NCBI RefSeq assembly: GCF_033723955.1
Contig: NZ_CP137555.1
Span: 1,957,501 to 2,021,500, forward strand
DNA length: 64,000 bases
Direction of reading: 5' to 3'
DNA from: Microbulbifer pacificus
GTDB lineage: Bacteria > Pseudomonadota > Gammaproteobacteria > Pseudomonadales > Cellvibrionaceae
This document shows, in pieces, positions 19,761 through 29,447 of the stretch; position 1 is the stretch's first letter, and each line of letters begins with the position of its first letter. A program made the position numbers and the translations under genes. The notes below the pieces were generated by a model that was not told the DNA's origin, ran no database searches, and was given only the letters and a program-made list of their open reading frames with translations.

Positions 19761-20141
19761 AGTGTGTTCCCAAGTCCCCTTTACTTATTTTTCAGGCCGG
19801 ATTTATTTGTATCCCTGCCCTTATGCGCAACCTCTTGACGGGGTCCGATCGTCGCTGCGAATGGCCACGGCCGGCGGGCGCAGATCAGGGGGAAACTTGT
19901 ATCACAGATACCACAGTGAATCTAGCGACCACCGGGGGGCGCAGCAGGCAATGGCTAAATTGTGAGCAAGGCCGCAATTCCGCCCCGCGACGCCGCCGCA
20001 CACAACCTTGCAGAGCTCGCCCGCTACTCTTACCTTAGCGACCTGTAACAGTCGGATGCAGATTCCGAATTTTCCGCGGCCGCCGGCACGTCCTTCCGAA
20101 CCGGCTCCCGGCCAGCACAGATTCATCACACGGATACCGGT
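19761..20141. other. Divergent intergenic region between pilG and gshB
   Basis: 381 bp with no convincing ORF. The plus strand contains a plausible gshB promoter (listed separately). On the minus strand TTGCGC precedes an AT-rich stretch (ACAAATAAAT) with suitable spacing for a weak pilG promoter. No strong hairpin or repeat was seen. Confidence 0.6.
20008..20036 (+). promoter_or_regulatory. Possible sigma-70 promoter for gshB
   Basis: TTGCAG (20008-20013), 17-bp spacer, TACCTT (20031-20036); start of transcription would be near 20043, about 100 nt before the gshB ATG. Confidence 0.4.
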
Positions 20142-21098
20142 ATGAGCCAGACTCTCGGCGTGGTCATGGACCCCATCGCCAACATCAGCTACAAAAAAGA
20201 CACTACCCTCGCCCTGCTGCTGGCGGCCCAGCGCGCAGGTTTTGAGCTGCATTATTTTCTGCAATCCGACCTGTATCTCGACAGCGGCAAGCCCATGGGC
20301 AACGGCTCGCCACTTCAGGTGTTCCAGGATCCGCAGAACTGGTTCGAACTGGGCGAGCGCAAGCCGGTGCACCTGGGTGATCTCGATGTGATCCTGATGC
20401 GTGTCGATCCCCCGTTCGACAATGAGTACATATATTCCACATATATCCTTGAAGCGGCCGAGCGCGCGGGCACTCTGGTAGCCAATAGCCCGCAATCCCT
20501 GCGCGACTGCAATGAAAAAATCTTCGCCACCCACTTTGCCGAGTGCATCCCGCCGCTGATCGTCAGCCGCGACATGCAACTGTTGCGCGCCTTCCACGCC
20601 GAGCACAAGGACGTCATCTTCAAACCCCTCGACGGCATGGGCGGCACCGGTATTTTTCACGTCAAACCCGACGGCGCCAATTTGGGCGCGATCCTCGAAA
20701 TGCTCACGGACAACGGCCAGCGCCAGATCATGGGGCAGCGCTATATTCCTGAGATCAAAGACGGTGACAAACGCATTCTGATGGTCGATGGCGAGCCGGT
20801 ACCTTTCTGCCTGGCGCGCATTCCTCTGGCCGGCGAGACCCGCGGCAACCTGGCCGCCGGTGGTCGCGGCGAAGCGCGCCCGCTGAGCGAGCGCGACCTG
20901 TGGATAGCCCGCAAGGTTGGCCCGAAACTGAAGGAAAAAGGCCTGCTGTTTGTCGGCCTCGACGTGATCGGCGAATACCTCACGGAAGTGAACGTCACCA
21001 GCCCCACCTGTGTGCGCGAGATTGACGCCGCCTACGGCACCGATATCGGCGGACTGTTGATGCGCGCGATCACAGACCGGCTGGACAAAAAGGGATAA
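20142..21098 (+). CDS. gshB: Glutathione synthetase
   Basis: ATP-grasp enzyme that joins glycine to gamma-glutamylcysteine. The 318-residue length is standard. Recognisable segments are the N-terminal GVVMDPIANISYKKDTT, the MRVDPPFDNEYIY region, FKPLDGMGGTGIF (ATP-binding loop) and a C-terminal EVNVTSPTCVREID that fits metal and glutathione binding. It is divergent from pilG and upstream of a tonB-like gene, the same order as in P. aeruginosa. Confidence 0.96.
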   Translation: MSQTLGVVMDPIANISYKKDTTLALLLAAQRAGFELHYFLQSDLYLDSGKPMGNGSPLQVFQDPQNWFELGERKPVHLGDLDVILMRVDPPFDNEYIYSTYILEAAERAGTLVANSPQSLRDCNEKIFATHFAECIPPLIVSRDMQLLRAFHAEHKDVIFKPLDGMGGTGIFHVKPDGANLGAILEMLTDNGQRQIMGQRYIPEIKDGDKRILMVDGEPVPFCLARIPLAGETRGNLAAGGRGEARPLSERDLWIARKVGPKLKEKGLLFVGLDVIGEYLTEVNVTSPTCVREIDAAYGTDIGGLLMRAITDRLDKKG

Positions 21099-21184
21099 AC
21101 TGGCGCCTGCCATATCACGGCATCGACCATTACAGTCCCCAAAATAAATCAGTCGTACAAAGCAGCAGTAAAGCAATAATCACA

Positions 21185-22114
21185 ATGACCGCAGCCGCCA
21201 GCCAATCCAAACCCAACCCGGGTGTCCAGTCGACGCCCCCCAGCCAGGGCGACCGCTTCACTTTCGCCCTGTTCCTGGCCTGCGCGCTGCACGCACTGCT
21301 CATTTTTGGCGTGGCCTTTACCGCACCCGAGGCGAAGGAGGCCCCGCCAACCCTCGAGGTCACTCTCGCCCAGCACCGCTCACTGGATGCACCGGAAGAC
21401 GCCGACTACCTGGCCCAGCACAACCAGCAGGCCAGCGGTACGGCCGAAACCCCAAAAGAACTCTCCAGCGACCGCCGCGCTGAGATAGCCGACACCAGTA
21501 TCCGCCAGGTCAATCCGCTGCCGCAGCAGCAGGCCGCGCGCCCGGCGGACCAGTTGCGCCAGCTGATCACCACCATCGGTGACAGCCCCGAGCAGGCGCC
21601 GGAATTGCCGGCCGAAGACAAGCGCTCGGAAGAAAAGCGCGGCGACGCACCCAGCGACCTGCCGCCCACCAACCCCGAGATCGCCAGCCTGCAGGCGCGC
21701 CTCGACAAGATCCGCCAGACCATCGCGCAGCGCCCGCGGGTACGCCGCCTCACCTCGGTGGCCACCAAAGCCTCGGCCGATGCCGCCTATCTGCACGACT
21801 GGCGCCAGAAGGTGGAGGCCGTCGGCAATGACAACTTCCCCGAAGAGGCGCTGGCCCGACACATAACCGGCAACCTGCGTATGATGGTGCGACTGCTGCC
21901 CACCGGCGCGGTTGAGGAAGTGGTGATCCTGGAGTCGTCCGGCGAGCGCATACTCGACGACGCCGCCCAGCAGATCGTGCGTCTCGCCGCCCCCTTCGCG
22001 CCGTTCCCGCCGGAGATCCGCAAACAGGCCGACCGCCTGGAGATCATCCGCACCTGGCGCTTCGAGATGACCGGGTTTTCCACCGCCGCCGAAGGCCGTG
22101 CCGACCGCGGTTGA
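21185..22114 (+). CDS. TonB-family energy transducer (TonB3-like)
   Basis: 309-residue protein with a short cytoplasmic N-terminus, one transmembrane helix at about residues 25-46, a long polar Pro/Glu/Gln-rich periplasmic segment and a TonB-type C-terminal domain (about 225-300, with MVRLLPTGAVEEVVILESSG). TonB proteins carry inner-membrane proton-motive energy to outer-membrane partners. No ExbB/ExbD gene is nearby. The gene in the same position beside gshB in P. aeruginosa is tonB3, reported to affect twitching motility, so a role linked to the adjacent pilus genes is possible but inferred. It overlaps an upstream in-frame extension of yqgE but not its preferred start. Confidence 0.85.
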   Translation: MTAAASQSKPNPGVQSTPPSQGDRFTFALFLACALHALLIFGVAFTAPEAKEAPPTLEVTLAQHRSLDAPEDADYLAQHNQQASGTAETPKELSSDRRAEIADTSIRQVNPLPQQQAARPADQLRQLITTIGDSPEQAPELPAEDKRSEEKRGDAPSDLPPTNPEIASLQARLDKIRQTIAQRPRVRRLTSVATKASADAAYLHDWRQKVEAVGNDNFPEEALARHITGNLRMMVRLLPTGAVEEVVILESSGERILDDAAQQIVRLAAPFAPFPPEIRKQADRLEIIRTWRFEMTGFSTAAEGRADRG

Positions 22115-22176
22115 TCCGCGCCCGGGACACCCGCGCAAACCGCGCCTGTTGCGGCGAAGCAGCTAAACTAAGCCCC

Positions 22177-22770
22177 ATGCACTACAAACACCCAGTGAAC
22201 CTCGACAGCGACCTTACCCACAACAGTCTCCGTGGCCAGTTCCTGATCGCCATGCCCGGGCTGGAGGATCCGCGTTTCAGGCATGCGGTGACGTTCATCT
22301 GCGAACACAGCACCGAAGGCACCATGGGAATCGTCATCAACGCACCGAGCCGCATCACCTGGCGCGAGGTCTTCAGCCAGATGCAACTGGACGATGCCAG
22401 CCTGCGCGGACAGGAACCGGTACTGGTGGGTGGGCCGGTGGCACAGGAGCAGGGATTCGTGCTGCACGGCCGCGGCATGCAATTCGCCTCCACCGCCGAG
22501 GTTTCCGACGATATCAGCCTCACCGCCTCCAAGGACATCATCGAATCCCTCGCCGCCGGTCGCGGCCCGGACGATGTGCTGCTGGCGCTGGGCTATGCCG
22601 GTTGGGGCCCCGGGCAGCTGGAGCAGGAGATCGCCGAGAACTCGTGGCTGACACTGCCGGCGGAACCGGAAATCCTGTTCGCCACGCCCATGGAAAAACG
22701 CTGGCACACCGCCGCCGCACGTCACGGAATCGACCTTTCGGGTATCAGCTCCCAGTCCGGCCACGCCTGA
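22177..22770 (+). CDS. yqgE: YqgE/AlgH family protein
   Basis: UPF0301 family protein of unknown biochemical role, called AlgH in Pseudomonas. From the ATG at 22177 it has 197 residues with the family features LRGQFLIAMPGLEDPRF near the N-terminus, GTMGIVINAPS and PVLVGGPVAQEQGFVLH. The open frame extends upstream to 22111, but the family normally begins close to the MHYKHPVNL position. It precedes yqgF, an arrangement conserved widely in gammaproteobacteria. Confidence 0.92.
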   Translation: MHYKHPVNLDSDLTHNSLRGQFLIAMPGLEDPRFRHAVTFICEHSTEGTMGIVINAPSRITWREVFSQMQLDDASLRGQEPVLVGGPVAQEQGFVLHGRGMQFASTAEVSDDISLTASKDIIESLAAGRGPDDVLLALGYAGWGPGQLEQEIAENSWLTLPAEPEILFATPMEKRWHTAAARHGIDLSGISSQSGHA

Positions 22771-22822
22771 TAACAAATTCCCGAGCTAAATCTCACCAAT
22801 ATCCCCTACATCCCTAATTCCA

Positions 22823-23251
22823 ATGAGCAAACCCTTTACCGTCCTCGCCTTTGACTTCGGCACCAGTTCCATTGGCACCGCCTATGGCCAGAGCCTCACC
22901 GGCAGCGCCCGCGAACTCGAACCATTGCGCGCGCGAGACGGCCAGCCGGACTGGAACCAGGTACAGCGCCTGATCGACGAGTGGCAGCCGCGGCTGCTGC
23001 TGGTGGGCCTGCCGCTCAATATGGATGGCAGCGAGAGTGAGATTGGTGCGCGCGCGCGCAAGTTCGGCCAGCGGCTGCACGGCCGCCTCGGCCTCCCGGT
23101 GGAATACGCCGACGAGCGCCTCAGCACCCGCGCCGCCAAGGAGGAAGCCCGCGGGCGCGGTCACCGCGGCCACTACGCCAGTGACCCGGTGGACTCCATC
23201 GCCGCGCGCATCTTTCTCGAGGATTGGCTGCGCCAGTACAGCGCTCAGTAA
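22823..23251 (+). CDS. ruvX: RuvX/YqgF family RNase H-like nuclease
   Basis: 142-residue RNase H-fold protein with the acidic FDFGTSSIG motif near the N-terminus (about residues 10-18), [11 protein letters not shown] in the middle and YADERLST toward the C-terminus, as in YqgF/RuvX. The family has been linked to 16S rRNA 5'-end processing and was earlier called a putative Holliday junction resolvase. It follows yqgE by 52 bp. In Pseudomonas pyrR-pyrB-pyrC come next; here hemC does. Confidence 0.92.
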   Translation: MSKPFTVLAFDFGTSSIGTAYGQSLTGSARELEPLRARDGQPDWNQVQRLIDEWQPRLLLVGLPLNMDGSESEIGARARKFGQRLHGRLGLPVEYADERLSTRAAKEEARGRGHRGHYASDPVDSIAARIFLEDWLRQYSAQ

Positions 23252-23309
23252 TCCCGCGCACAAACTGGTAAACTTGCGCGCGAATTCTCAACCACGACAG
23301 TTCCCCCGC

Positions 23310-24251
23310 ATGTCTGACACCCTCGCCAACAACAGCATTCACAAGATCCGTATCGCCACCCGCGAGAGCGCCCTCGCCCTGTGGCAGGCCAACTACGTCA
23401 AGCAACAGCTGGAGCTGCATCACCCCGAACTCAGCGTGGAACTGCTGCCGCTGACCAGCCGCGGCGACCAGCTGCTGGATATCCCGCTGAACAAGGTGGG
23501 CGGCAAGGGCCTGTTCGTGAAGGAGCTGGAAAAGGCCATGCTCGATGGCCTCGCGGATATCGCGGTGCACTCCATGAAAGACGTGCCGATGGAATTCCCC
23601 GAGGGTCTGCACCTGCCGGTGATCTGCGAGCGGGAAGACCCCCGCGACGCCTTCGTGAGCAATCACTACGCCTCCGTGACAGAACTGCCCCAGGGCGCGG
23701 TGGTGGGCACATCCAGCCTGCGCCGCCAGTGCCAGCTGCTGGCGGTGCGCCCGGACCTCGAGGTGAAATTCCTGCGCGGTAACGTCAACACCCGCCTGGC
23801 CAAGCTCGATGCCGGCGATTACGACGCCATCATCCTCGCTGCCGCCGGCCTTCTGCGCCTGGAAATGCGCGAGCGCATCGCCGCCTATATCGAACCGGAA
23901 GTGCTGTTGCCCGCCGGCGGCCAGGGCGCCGTGGGCATTGAGTCCCGCCGCGACCCGGCACTGGAAGCTTTACTCAAACCGCTGCACTGCAGCGAGACCA
24001 GCACCCGCCTCGCCGCCGAGCGTGCGGTAGTGCGCCGCCTCAACGGCGGCTGTCAGGTACCCATCGGCAGCTACGCGGTGCTCGATGGCAACGGCGGCAT
24101 GCACCTGCGCGGCCTGGTGGGCAGCCCCGACGGCGCCACCATGCTGCACGCGGAAGTACATGGGAATGCGGCCGACGCCGAAGCCCTTGGTATCCGCCTT
24201 GCGGAACAATTGCTGCAGGCCGGCGCCGACAAGATCCTCGCCAATCTTTGA
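23310..24251 (+). CDS. hemC: Hydroxymethylbilane synthase (porphobilinogen deaminase)
   Basis: Polymerises four porphobilinogen molecules into hydroxymethylbilane in haem synthesis. The ATG at 23310 gives 313 residues, the usual size; a longer in-frame extension overlaps ruvX and is not used. Signature features are [13 protein letters not shown] at the N-terminus, HSMKDVP (about 87-93), GTSSLRRQ (133-140) and the dipyrromethane-cofactor cysteine C248 in [10 protein letters not shown]. It is first gene of hemC-hemD-hemX-hemY. Confidence 0.96.
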   Translation: MSDTLANNSIHKIRIATRESALALWQANYVKQQLELHHPELSVELLPLTSRGDQLLDIPLNKVGGKGLFVKELEKAMLDGLADIAVHSMKDVPMEFPEGLHLPVICEREDPRDAFVSNHYASVTELPQGAVVGTSSLRRQCQLLAVRPDLEVKFLRGNVNTRLAKLDAGDYDAIILAAAGLLRLEMRERIAAYIEPEVLLPAGGQGAVGIESRRDPALEALLKPLHCSETSTRLAAERAVVRRLNGGCQVPIGSYAVLDGNGGMHLRGLVGSPDGATMLHAEVHGNAADAEALGIRLAEQLLQAGADKILANL

Positions 24252-24267
24252 TGGCGAAGCGTAAATA

Positions 24268-25089
24268 GTGACCAGTCCACTCGCCGGCCGGCGCATCCTG
24301 ATCACCCGCCCCGCTCACCAGAGCGGCGGCTTCCGTGATCTGTTGCAGGCGCAAGGCGCACAGGTGGACAGCATCCCGCTGCTGGAGATTACCCCGATCA
24401 CCGGCGGTGACGGCGTCCAGGCAATCCGCAACCTGGTGATGGACTTCGACCAGTTCGACCACGCCATCTTTGTGTCCCAGAACGCGGTGCAGTACGCCTT
24501 CGACTGGCTCGACGACTTCTGGCCGCAACTGCCACAGGGCCCACGCTACTACGGCATCGGTGCCGCCACTGCCAGCGCCATCCGCGCGCGCGGCGCCGAG
24601 CCGCAAAGCCATCCCCTCGAGGCCGACGAAAGCACCATGGATTCCGAGGCGCTACTGGCACTCCCCGCACTACAGAACCCTCGCGACGAGCGCGTGATCA
24701 TTTTCCGCGGCCAGGGCGGGCGCACATTGATCGGCGACACCCTGAAAGCTCGCGGCGCGCGCCTCGACTACTGCGAGCTATACCGGCGGGTGCTTCCCGC
24801 CGATGCCACCGAGCAGCTGCGCAACTATGTGCAGCTGCCCGACGCCATCGTCGTGCACAGCGGCGAAACCCTGGACAACCTCACCGCCGCACTGGCCAGC
24901 AGCGGCCGCCAGCAATTGTTGGCATGCCCGCTGGTCTGCCCCAGCCCGCGCGTTGCCGCCAGTGCTCGCGCACAGGGTTTTGTCCGCGCCCAGGCCGCCA
25001 CCAACGCCGGCAACAGTGCCATGCTGGTGGCGCTGGAGTGCACCCTCGCCGGCAACTCAGACACCAGCAATACCGCCGGCCACTCCTGA
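24268..25089 (+). CDS. hemD: Uroporphyrinogen-III synthase
   Basis: Cyclises hydroxymethylbilane to uroporphyrinogen III. The 273-residue protein begins at GTG with the typical LAGRRILITRP segment and keeps the family's weakly conserved pattern: IFVSQNAVQYAFDWL, then YGIGAATASAIRARG, IIFRGQGGR and a C-terminal lobe with VVHSGETLDNL. It is 16 bp after hemC. Confidence 0.92.
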   Translation: MTSPLAGRRILITRPAHQSGGFRDLLQAQGAQVDSIPLLEITPITGGDGVQAIRNLVMDFDQFDHAIFVSQNAVQYAFDWLDDFWPQLPQGPRYYGIGAATASAIRARGAEPQSHPLEADESTMDSEALLALPALQNPRDERVIIFRGQGGRTLIGDTLKARGARLDYCELYRRVLPADATEQLRNYVQLPDAIVVHSGETLDNLTAALASSGRQQLLACPLVCPSPRVAASARAQGFVRAQAATNAGNSAMLVALECTLAGNSDTSNTAGHS

Positions 25090-25257
25090 TTCCGCGCCAG
25101 CGTCGGTAAAAAATTTTATTTCCGCGCCAGACTTCGTATAAAGAGCCACTTCAGTCGCTATAATTTGGCGACAAAATTTCTTCCGGCATCCGCGCCGCCT
25201 GTGACGTATCTGGCAAAAGCCCGTGCCTTTCGGCGTCCACTCTGAGCAGACGAGTCC

Positions 25258-26700
25258 ATGAGCGATAAAAAAGTCCCGCCTTCTTCCGGTACCGAGAACA
25301 GCGCCCGCAGCAACAACCCGGACATCAAGGCCGACAACCAACAACACATTCCGCTGGTAACCGAAAAGGCCGAGCCCAAAAGCAATTTCGCCAAGGCCGA
25401 TACCGGGAAAACAGCCGGCAAAGTATCCGCGCCCCGCACGGTAAAAAAACGCAGCGCGTGGCGCTGGTTCTGGCTGTTGCTACTGCTGCTGGTTGCCGCC
25501 GCAGTCGCGGCCTGGTACCTGGTGCCCGGCGTGCGCCAGCAGCTGAGCGAGCAGTTGCAGTCCCTGCCGGTGATCGGCCAGCACTTCGCAACAGACAGCA
25601 GCGGCACGCGCTCCAGCGATGCACAAAATACGTCCGAAGCGGATAGCAGCCAGTCGGCACCCGAGGCTCCACAAGTGCCCTCAGATGAGACGAACGCCCA
25701 GGCCCCAACCAGCGTAGCGCCGGTGCCCGAGCAGCCAGTATTGCAGCCTGACGAGTCCCGCCCACCGGAACCCTCCAGTACCTCGCCGGTACCCCCTCAG
25801 GATCACAGTGCGCAGATGATTGTTCAGCTGCGCGAACAGCTGGCGCAACAGAGCCAGACCATCCAGCAACTCGAGCAACAGCTCGCCGGCCTGCAGCGCA
25901 ATGTCACCGCCCAGGGCAACCGTCTCAGCCAACTGGGCAATGCCAGCCGCGAAGACTGGCAACTGGCCGAAGCGGATTACCTGCTGCGCCTCGCCAACCA
26001 GCGCCTGATGCTGGAGCAGGACAGCCGCGCCGCACTCGGCCTGCTGCAGGAAGTGGATACCATTGTGCGCGACGTGGACCTGCCGGATCTCTATGGCGTA
26101 CGCCAGCAACTCGCGCGCGACATCACCGCATTGAAGCTGGCGGAAAATGTCGACCGCGAAGGCCTGTACCTGCGTCTGCGCGCACTGGAAGAGCAGATGG
26201 TGAACCTGAATATCCAGCCCCAGTTCGACCTCGCCAAGCGCGATGTCGCCGCGGCGCAGCATCAGGCGGACAACAGGGACGTGGGCGAAGACCATTTCCG
26301 CTCAAGCTGGGATAACTTCGTCGATTTCCTCAAGGGTTCCGTGCGTATTCGCGACGGCGAGGTAGACCCGGTTCTGCTGTCGCCCCAGAGCGAAACCCGC
26401 TTCCGCCAGAGCCTGCGCCTGAATATGGAACAGGCGGAACTCGCGGTACTGCGCGCGGATGACACCGTGTACAAGGACTCACTCGCCCACGCTCGCCAGC
26501 TGCTGCTGGATTATGGCGTGGACAACCCCCAGCGGCAGGTAATCCTGAGCGAACTGGAAGATCTGGGCCAACAGAAAATCACCACGGACCTGCCGAATCT
26601 CAGCGCGTCACAGAGCGCCCTGCGCAATTACATCGACCGCATGCACAAGGTCTCCTCCGGGCAATCGCCGGACAGCGATAACGGAGGCGAGCAACCGTGA
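25258..26700 (+). CDS. hemX: HemX-like membrane protein
   Basis: 480-residue protein with a polar N-terminus, one transmembrane helix (about residues 69-88), a Pro/Ser/Glu-rich linker, a coiled-coil (about 185-235, with HSAQMIVQLREQLAQQ) and a conserved C-terminal HemX domain. Often annotated as uroporphyrin-III C-methyltransferase but it lacks the methyltransferase domain; its function is not firmly known. It overlaps hemY by 4 bp, and the position after hemD is typical. Confidence 0.9.
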   Translation: MSDKKVPPSSGTENSARSNNPDIKADNQQHIPLVTEKAEPKSNFAKADTGKTAGKVSAPRTVKKRSAWRWFWLLLLLLVAAAVAAWYLVPGVRQQLSEQLQSLPVIGQHFATDSSGTRSSDAQNTSEADSSQSAPEAPQVPSDETNAQAPTSVAPVPEQPVLQPDESRPPEPSSTSPVPPQDHSAQMIVQLREQLAQQSQTIQQLEQQLAGLQRNVTAQGNRLSQLGNASREDWQLAEADYLLRLANQRLMLEQDSRAALGLLQEVDTIVRDVDLPDLYGVRQQLARDITALKLAENVDREGLYLRLRALEEQMVNLNIQPQFDLAKRDVAAAQHQADNRDVGEDHFRSSWDNFVDFLKGSVRIRDGEVDPVLLSPQSETRFRQSLRLNMEQAELAVLRADDTVYKDSLAHARQLLLDYGVDNPQRQVILSELEDLGQQKITTDLPNLSASQSALRNYIDRMHKVSSGQSPDSDNGGEQP

Positions 26701-27950
26701 AGCGCTTTCTATTTTTCACGCTGGTCCTGCTGTTGGGCGGTGCGCTGCTGGCGGAGGCCATGCGCTCTTACCCGGGCTACCTGTTGTTGATGGTCGGCGG
26801 GGATTCCGGCAAACGGATTGAAATGAACCTGTGGGTGGCGGTGGGCGGCCTCGCCCTCGGCATCCTCGCGCTGTTCCTGTTTATCTGGCTGCTGCGCAGT
26901 ATCGCCCGTGTCATCGAGGGCAGTGTCAGTCGCATCCGTTTCGGCCGCAGCCGCACGGCCCGCCGCAGGCTCACCAACGGGCTCGTGGAATATATGGAAG
27001 GCAACTGGGCCCGCGCCCGCCGCCTGCTGCTGAAAAGCGCCGCGCGCTCCGACGCCCCCATCATCAACTATCTGGCTGCCGCGCGCAGTGCCTTCGAACT
27101 GGGCTACCGCGATGAAGCCAACGAACTGCTGGCGAAAGCGGAAGCCACCGGCGACGACACCCAGCTCGCTGTCGCCATCAGCCAGGCGCGCATGCAATTG
27201 CTCGACAAGCACTACGAGCAGTGCATCGCCAGCTTGCAGCGCGCCATGCAGGAAGAACCCAACCACCCCGCGCTGCTGCAACTGCTGCGTCAGGCGTACT
27301 ACCACATCGGCGAATGGAACGGTCTGCGGGAGTTGCTGCCGCGACTGGAAAAGCACGGCACCATGCCGGAATCACAGCTGCAGCAGCTTGAGCTCGAGGT
27401 GTACCAGAACCTGCTGCGCGACGCCGCCAATCGCAACGATACGGAAAAACTGCGGGAAATCTGGCAGAGCCTCAACGGCCGCTGGCAGCGGAATATAGAA
27501 CTGCGCAACCTCTACGGCGAAATGTTGCACAAGGTTAGCGACGATCTGGAAGCGGAAAAACAACTGCGCTGGATTCTGAACCGGGAATGGCGCGGCGACA
27601 CGGTACGTCTGTACGGGCTGCTTACCGGTGCCGATGCCAACCAGCAGCTCGGCGTCGCCGACGGCTGGCAAAAGGAGTACGGCGAGAACGCCGACCTGCT
27701 CACCTGCCTGGGTCGACTGTGCCTGCGCAATGAAATCTGGGGCAAGGCCCGGCAGTATTTCGAAAAGAGCCTGTTGCTGCGCGCCGACCCCGCCACCTCG
27801 GCAGAACTCGCGCGGTTGCTGTACGCCCTCGGCGAAAAAGACCAGGCGGCGCGCCTGTATGAACAAGGGTTACTACAAGCGGTATCCGACCTGCCGCAAT
27901 TGCCGCTGCCGGATGAGAGTACGGGCATGCTCAGCGCCGACACTCATTGA
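26697..27950 (+). CDS. hemY: HemY-like tetratricopeptide membrane protein
   Basis: 417-residue inner-membrane protein with two N-terminal transmembrane helices (about residues 4-21 and 45-68) followed by the HemY domain and TPR-type helical repeats (about 95-400). It is the enterobacterial-type HemY of the hemCDXY operon, not the protoporphyrinogen oxidase of the same name. Role in haem synthesis is unresolved. Translationally coupled to hemX. Confidence 0.9.
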   Translation: MKRFLFFTLVLLLGGALLAEAMRSYPGYLLLMVGGDSGKRIEMNLWVAVGGLALGILALFLFIWLLRSIARVIEGSVSRIRFGRSRTARRRLTNGLVEYMEGNWARARRLLLKSAARSDAPIINYLAAARSAFELGYRDEANELLAKAEATGDDTQLAVAISQARMQLLDKHYEQCIASLQRAMQEEPNHPALLQLLRQAYYHIGEWNGLRELLPRLEKHGTMPESQLQQLELEVYQNLLRDAANRNDTEKLREIWQSLNGRWQRNIELRNLYGEMLHKVSDDLEAEKQLRWILNREWRGDTVRLYGLLTGADANQQLGVADGWQKEYGENADLLTCLGRLCLRNEIWGKARQYFEKSLLLRADPATSAELARLLYALGEKDQAARLYEQGLLQAVSDLPQLPLPDESTGMLSADTH

Positions 27951-27992
27951 ACAATAGTGCACTTTTGCCTGCGGCCTGCTAACGGATAATAA

Positions 27993-29060
27993 ATGAAAAA
28001 TCGAAAAGTGCTGCGCGCATGCTTAAGCGCGCTCTGCACCGCTGCCATTTTGCAGGCGCAACTGCCGATTGCGGCTGCCGCTGAGAATTACCAGGTTCAG
28101 CCCCGGGACGCCCAGCTCAGTAACTACCCCTACCCCTATCCTGTAAAATTTCTCACACTGCCCAGCCAACAACCTGCGGATGACGACCACGGCAATAAAT
28201 TGCGCATGGCGTATATGGACGTAGGGCCGAGTGCAGGAGACACACAACCGCAAGGTACCGTCCTGCTACTGCACGGGAAAAATTTCTCCGGCGCCTACTG
28301 GCAGTCCACCATTCAGGCGCTCAGTGATCGGGGATACCGCGTTATCGTCCCGGACCAGATCGGTTTCGGCAAATCCAGCAAACCGCTGGATTTCCAGTTC
28401 AGCTTTCAGGCACTCGCCGAACATACCAATACGCTGCTCAAGCACCTCGGTATCCACAGGGTACAACTCGCTGGGCATTCCATGGGCGGCATGCTCGCCG
28501 CGCGTTTCGCACTGATGTATCCACAGAGTGTGGAAAAACTGATTCTGATCAACCCGATCGGTCTGGAAGACTGGAAAACGGTCGTACCCTACCAGCCCAT
28601 TGAAGAAGCGATTGCTGCGGAAAAAAGCCAGACGCCGGAGATGGTCAAAGGTTACATGACCCAGGCCTACTTCGATGGCAAATGGAAACCCGAGTACAAC
28701 ACCCTGCTGGACATTCAGGGTGGCTGGACGATTGGTGCTGATGCGGAAAAAATCGCGGTTATCGACGCGCGCACATCCGACATGGTGTTTACCCAGCCAG
28801 TGGTCTACGAGTTTCCCGGTATCAGCGCGCCAACGCTGCTGATTATCGGCACCCGCGACAAGACAGCCATCGGTCGCAACCGCGCACCGAAATCAGCGCA
28901 GCTGCAACTCGGCCGCTACGACCTGCTCGGGAAAAGGGCCGCCGAAAAAATCCCGCATGCGAAACTGGTGGAGCTGGAAAATGTCGGTCATGTGCCACAG
29001 TACGAAGCCTTCAGCCGCTACATCAAGGCAATGACGGAATTCCTGCAAAGTAACGGATAA
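27993..29060 (+). CDS. Secreted alpha/beta hydrolase
   Basis: 355-residue protein with a Sec signal peptide (hydrophobic core about residues 8-30, cleavage probably after AAAA). The alpha/beta-hydrolase fold shows LLLHGKNFSG (oxyanion region, about 92-100), DQIGFGKSS (121-129), nucleophile S163 in GHSMGG and a late ENVGHVPQ histidine. Substrate unknown; an esterase or epoxide/haloalkane-type hydrolase is possible. It stands alone downstream of hemY and runs convergently into the cupin gene with only 5 bp between. Confidence 0.85.
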   Translation: MKNRKVLRACLSALCTAAILQAQLPIAAAAENYQVQPRDAQLSNYPYPYPVKFLTLPSQQPADDDHGNKLRMAYMDVGPSAGDTQPQGTVLLLHGKNFSGAYWQSTIQALSDRGYRVIVPDQIGFGKSSKPLDFQFSFQALAEHTNTLLKHLGIHRVQLAGHSMGGMLAARFALMYPQSVEKLILINPIGLEDWKTVVPYQPIEEAIAAEKSQTPEMVKGYMTQAYFDGKWKPEYNTLLDIQGGWTIGADAEKIAVIDARTSDMVFTQPVVYEFPGISAPTLLIIGTRDKTAIGRNRAPKSAQLQLGRYDLLGKRAAEKIPHAKLVELENVGHVPQYEAFSRYIKAMTEFLQSNG

Positions 29061-29065
29061 ACCGC

Positions 29066-29419
29066 TCATCGATAGAATACGGCCAGCCAGACGGTCGGCC
29101 GATCCGGGTCCGTCCAGCTGACCCGGTGTTTGCAATGCGCGGGAATATTCAGGCAATCGCCTTGCGCAAGAGCCACCTCTCGCCACGATGGCGGATCACC
29201 GCGCGCGGCAGGCTCCTCAATCTCAAGCCGTGCCGCCCCCGCAAGTACCAGCACCCACTCGTGCTCAGCCTGGTCATACCATGCCCCCTCCGGCGTCACC
29301 TGCCCACCGGAAACAATACGTTCAACCCTGACATGATCACCCGCCACAATACTGTCAAACACCTCCCCCTGCGTTGTGTCCGGGAGCATCGACAGGATAT
29401 TGGTGACTATCGATTTCAC
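29066..29419 (-). CDS. Small cupin-domain protein
   Basis: 117-residue single cupin barrel. Metal-ligand pattern: AEHEWVLVLAGAARLEIE (His and Glu of motif 1) and LNIPAHCKHRVSW (His of motif 2). The family binds metal ions and has varied functions, so no reaction can be named. The start is a GTG at 29419 with a weak ribosome site; an ATG ten codons in (29389) is an alternative. Convergent with the hydrolase gene. Confidence 0.8.
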   Translation of the reverse strand: MKSIVTNILSMLPDTTQGEVFDSIVAGDHVRVERIVSGGQVTPEGAWYDQAEHEWVLVLAGAARLEIEEPAARGDPPSWREVALAQGDCLNIPAHCKHRVSWTDPDRPTVWLAVFYR

Positions 29420-29447
29420 TGGTCCGGAAACCGCTCAGGCCTTCGAA

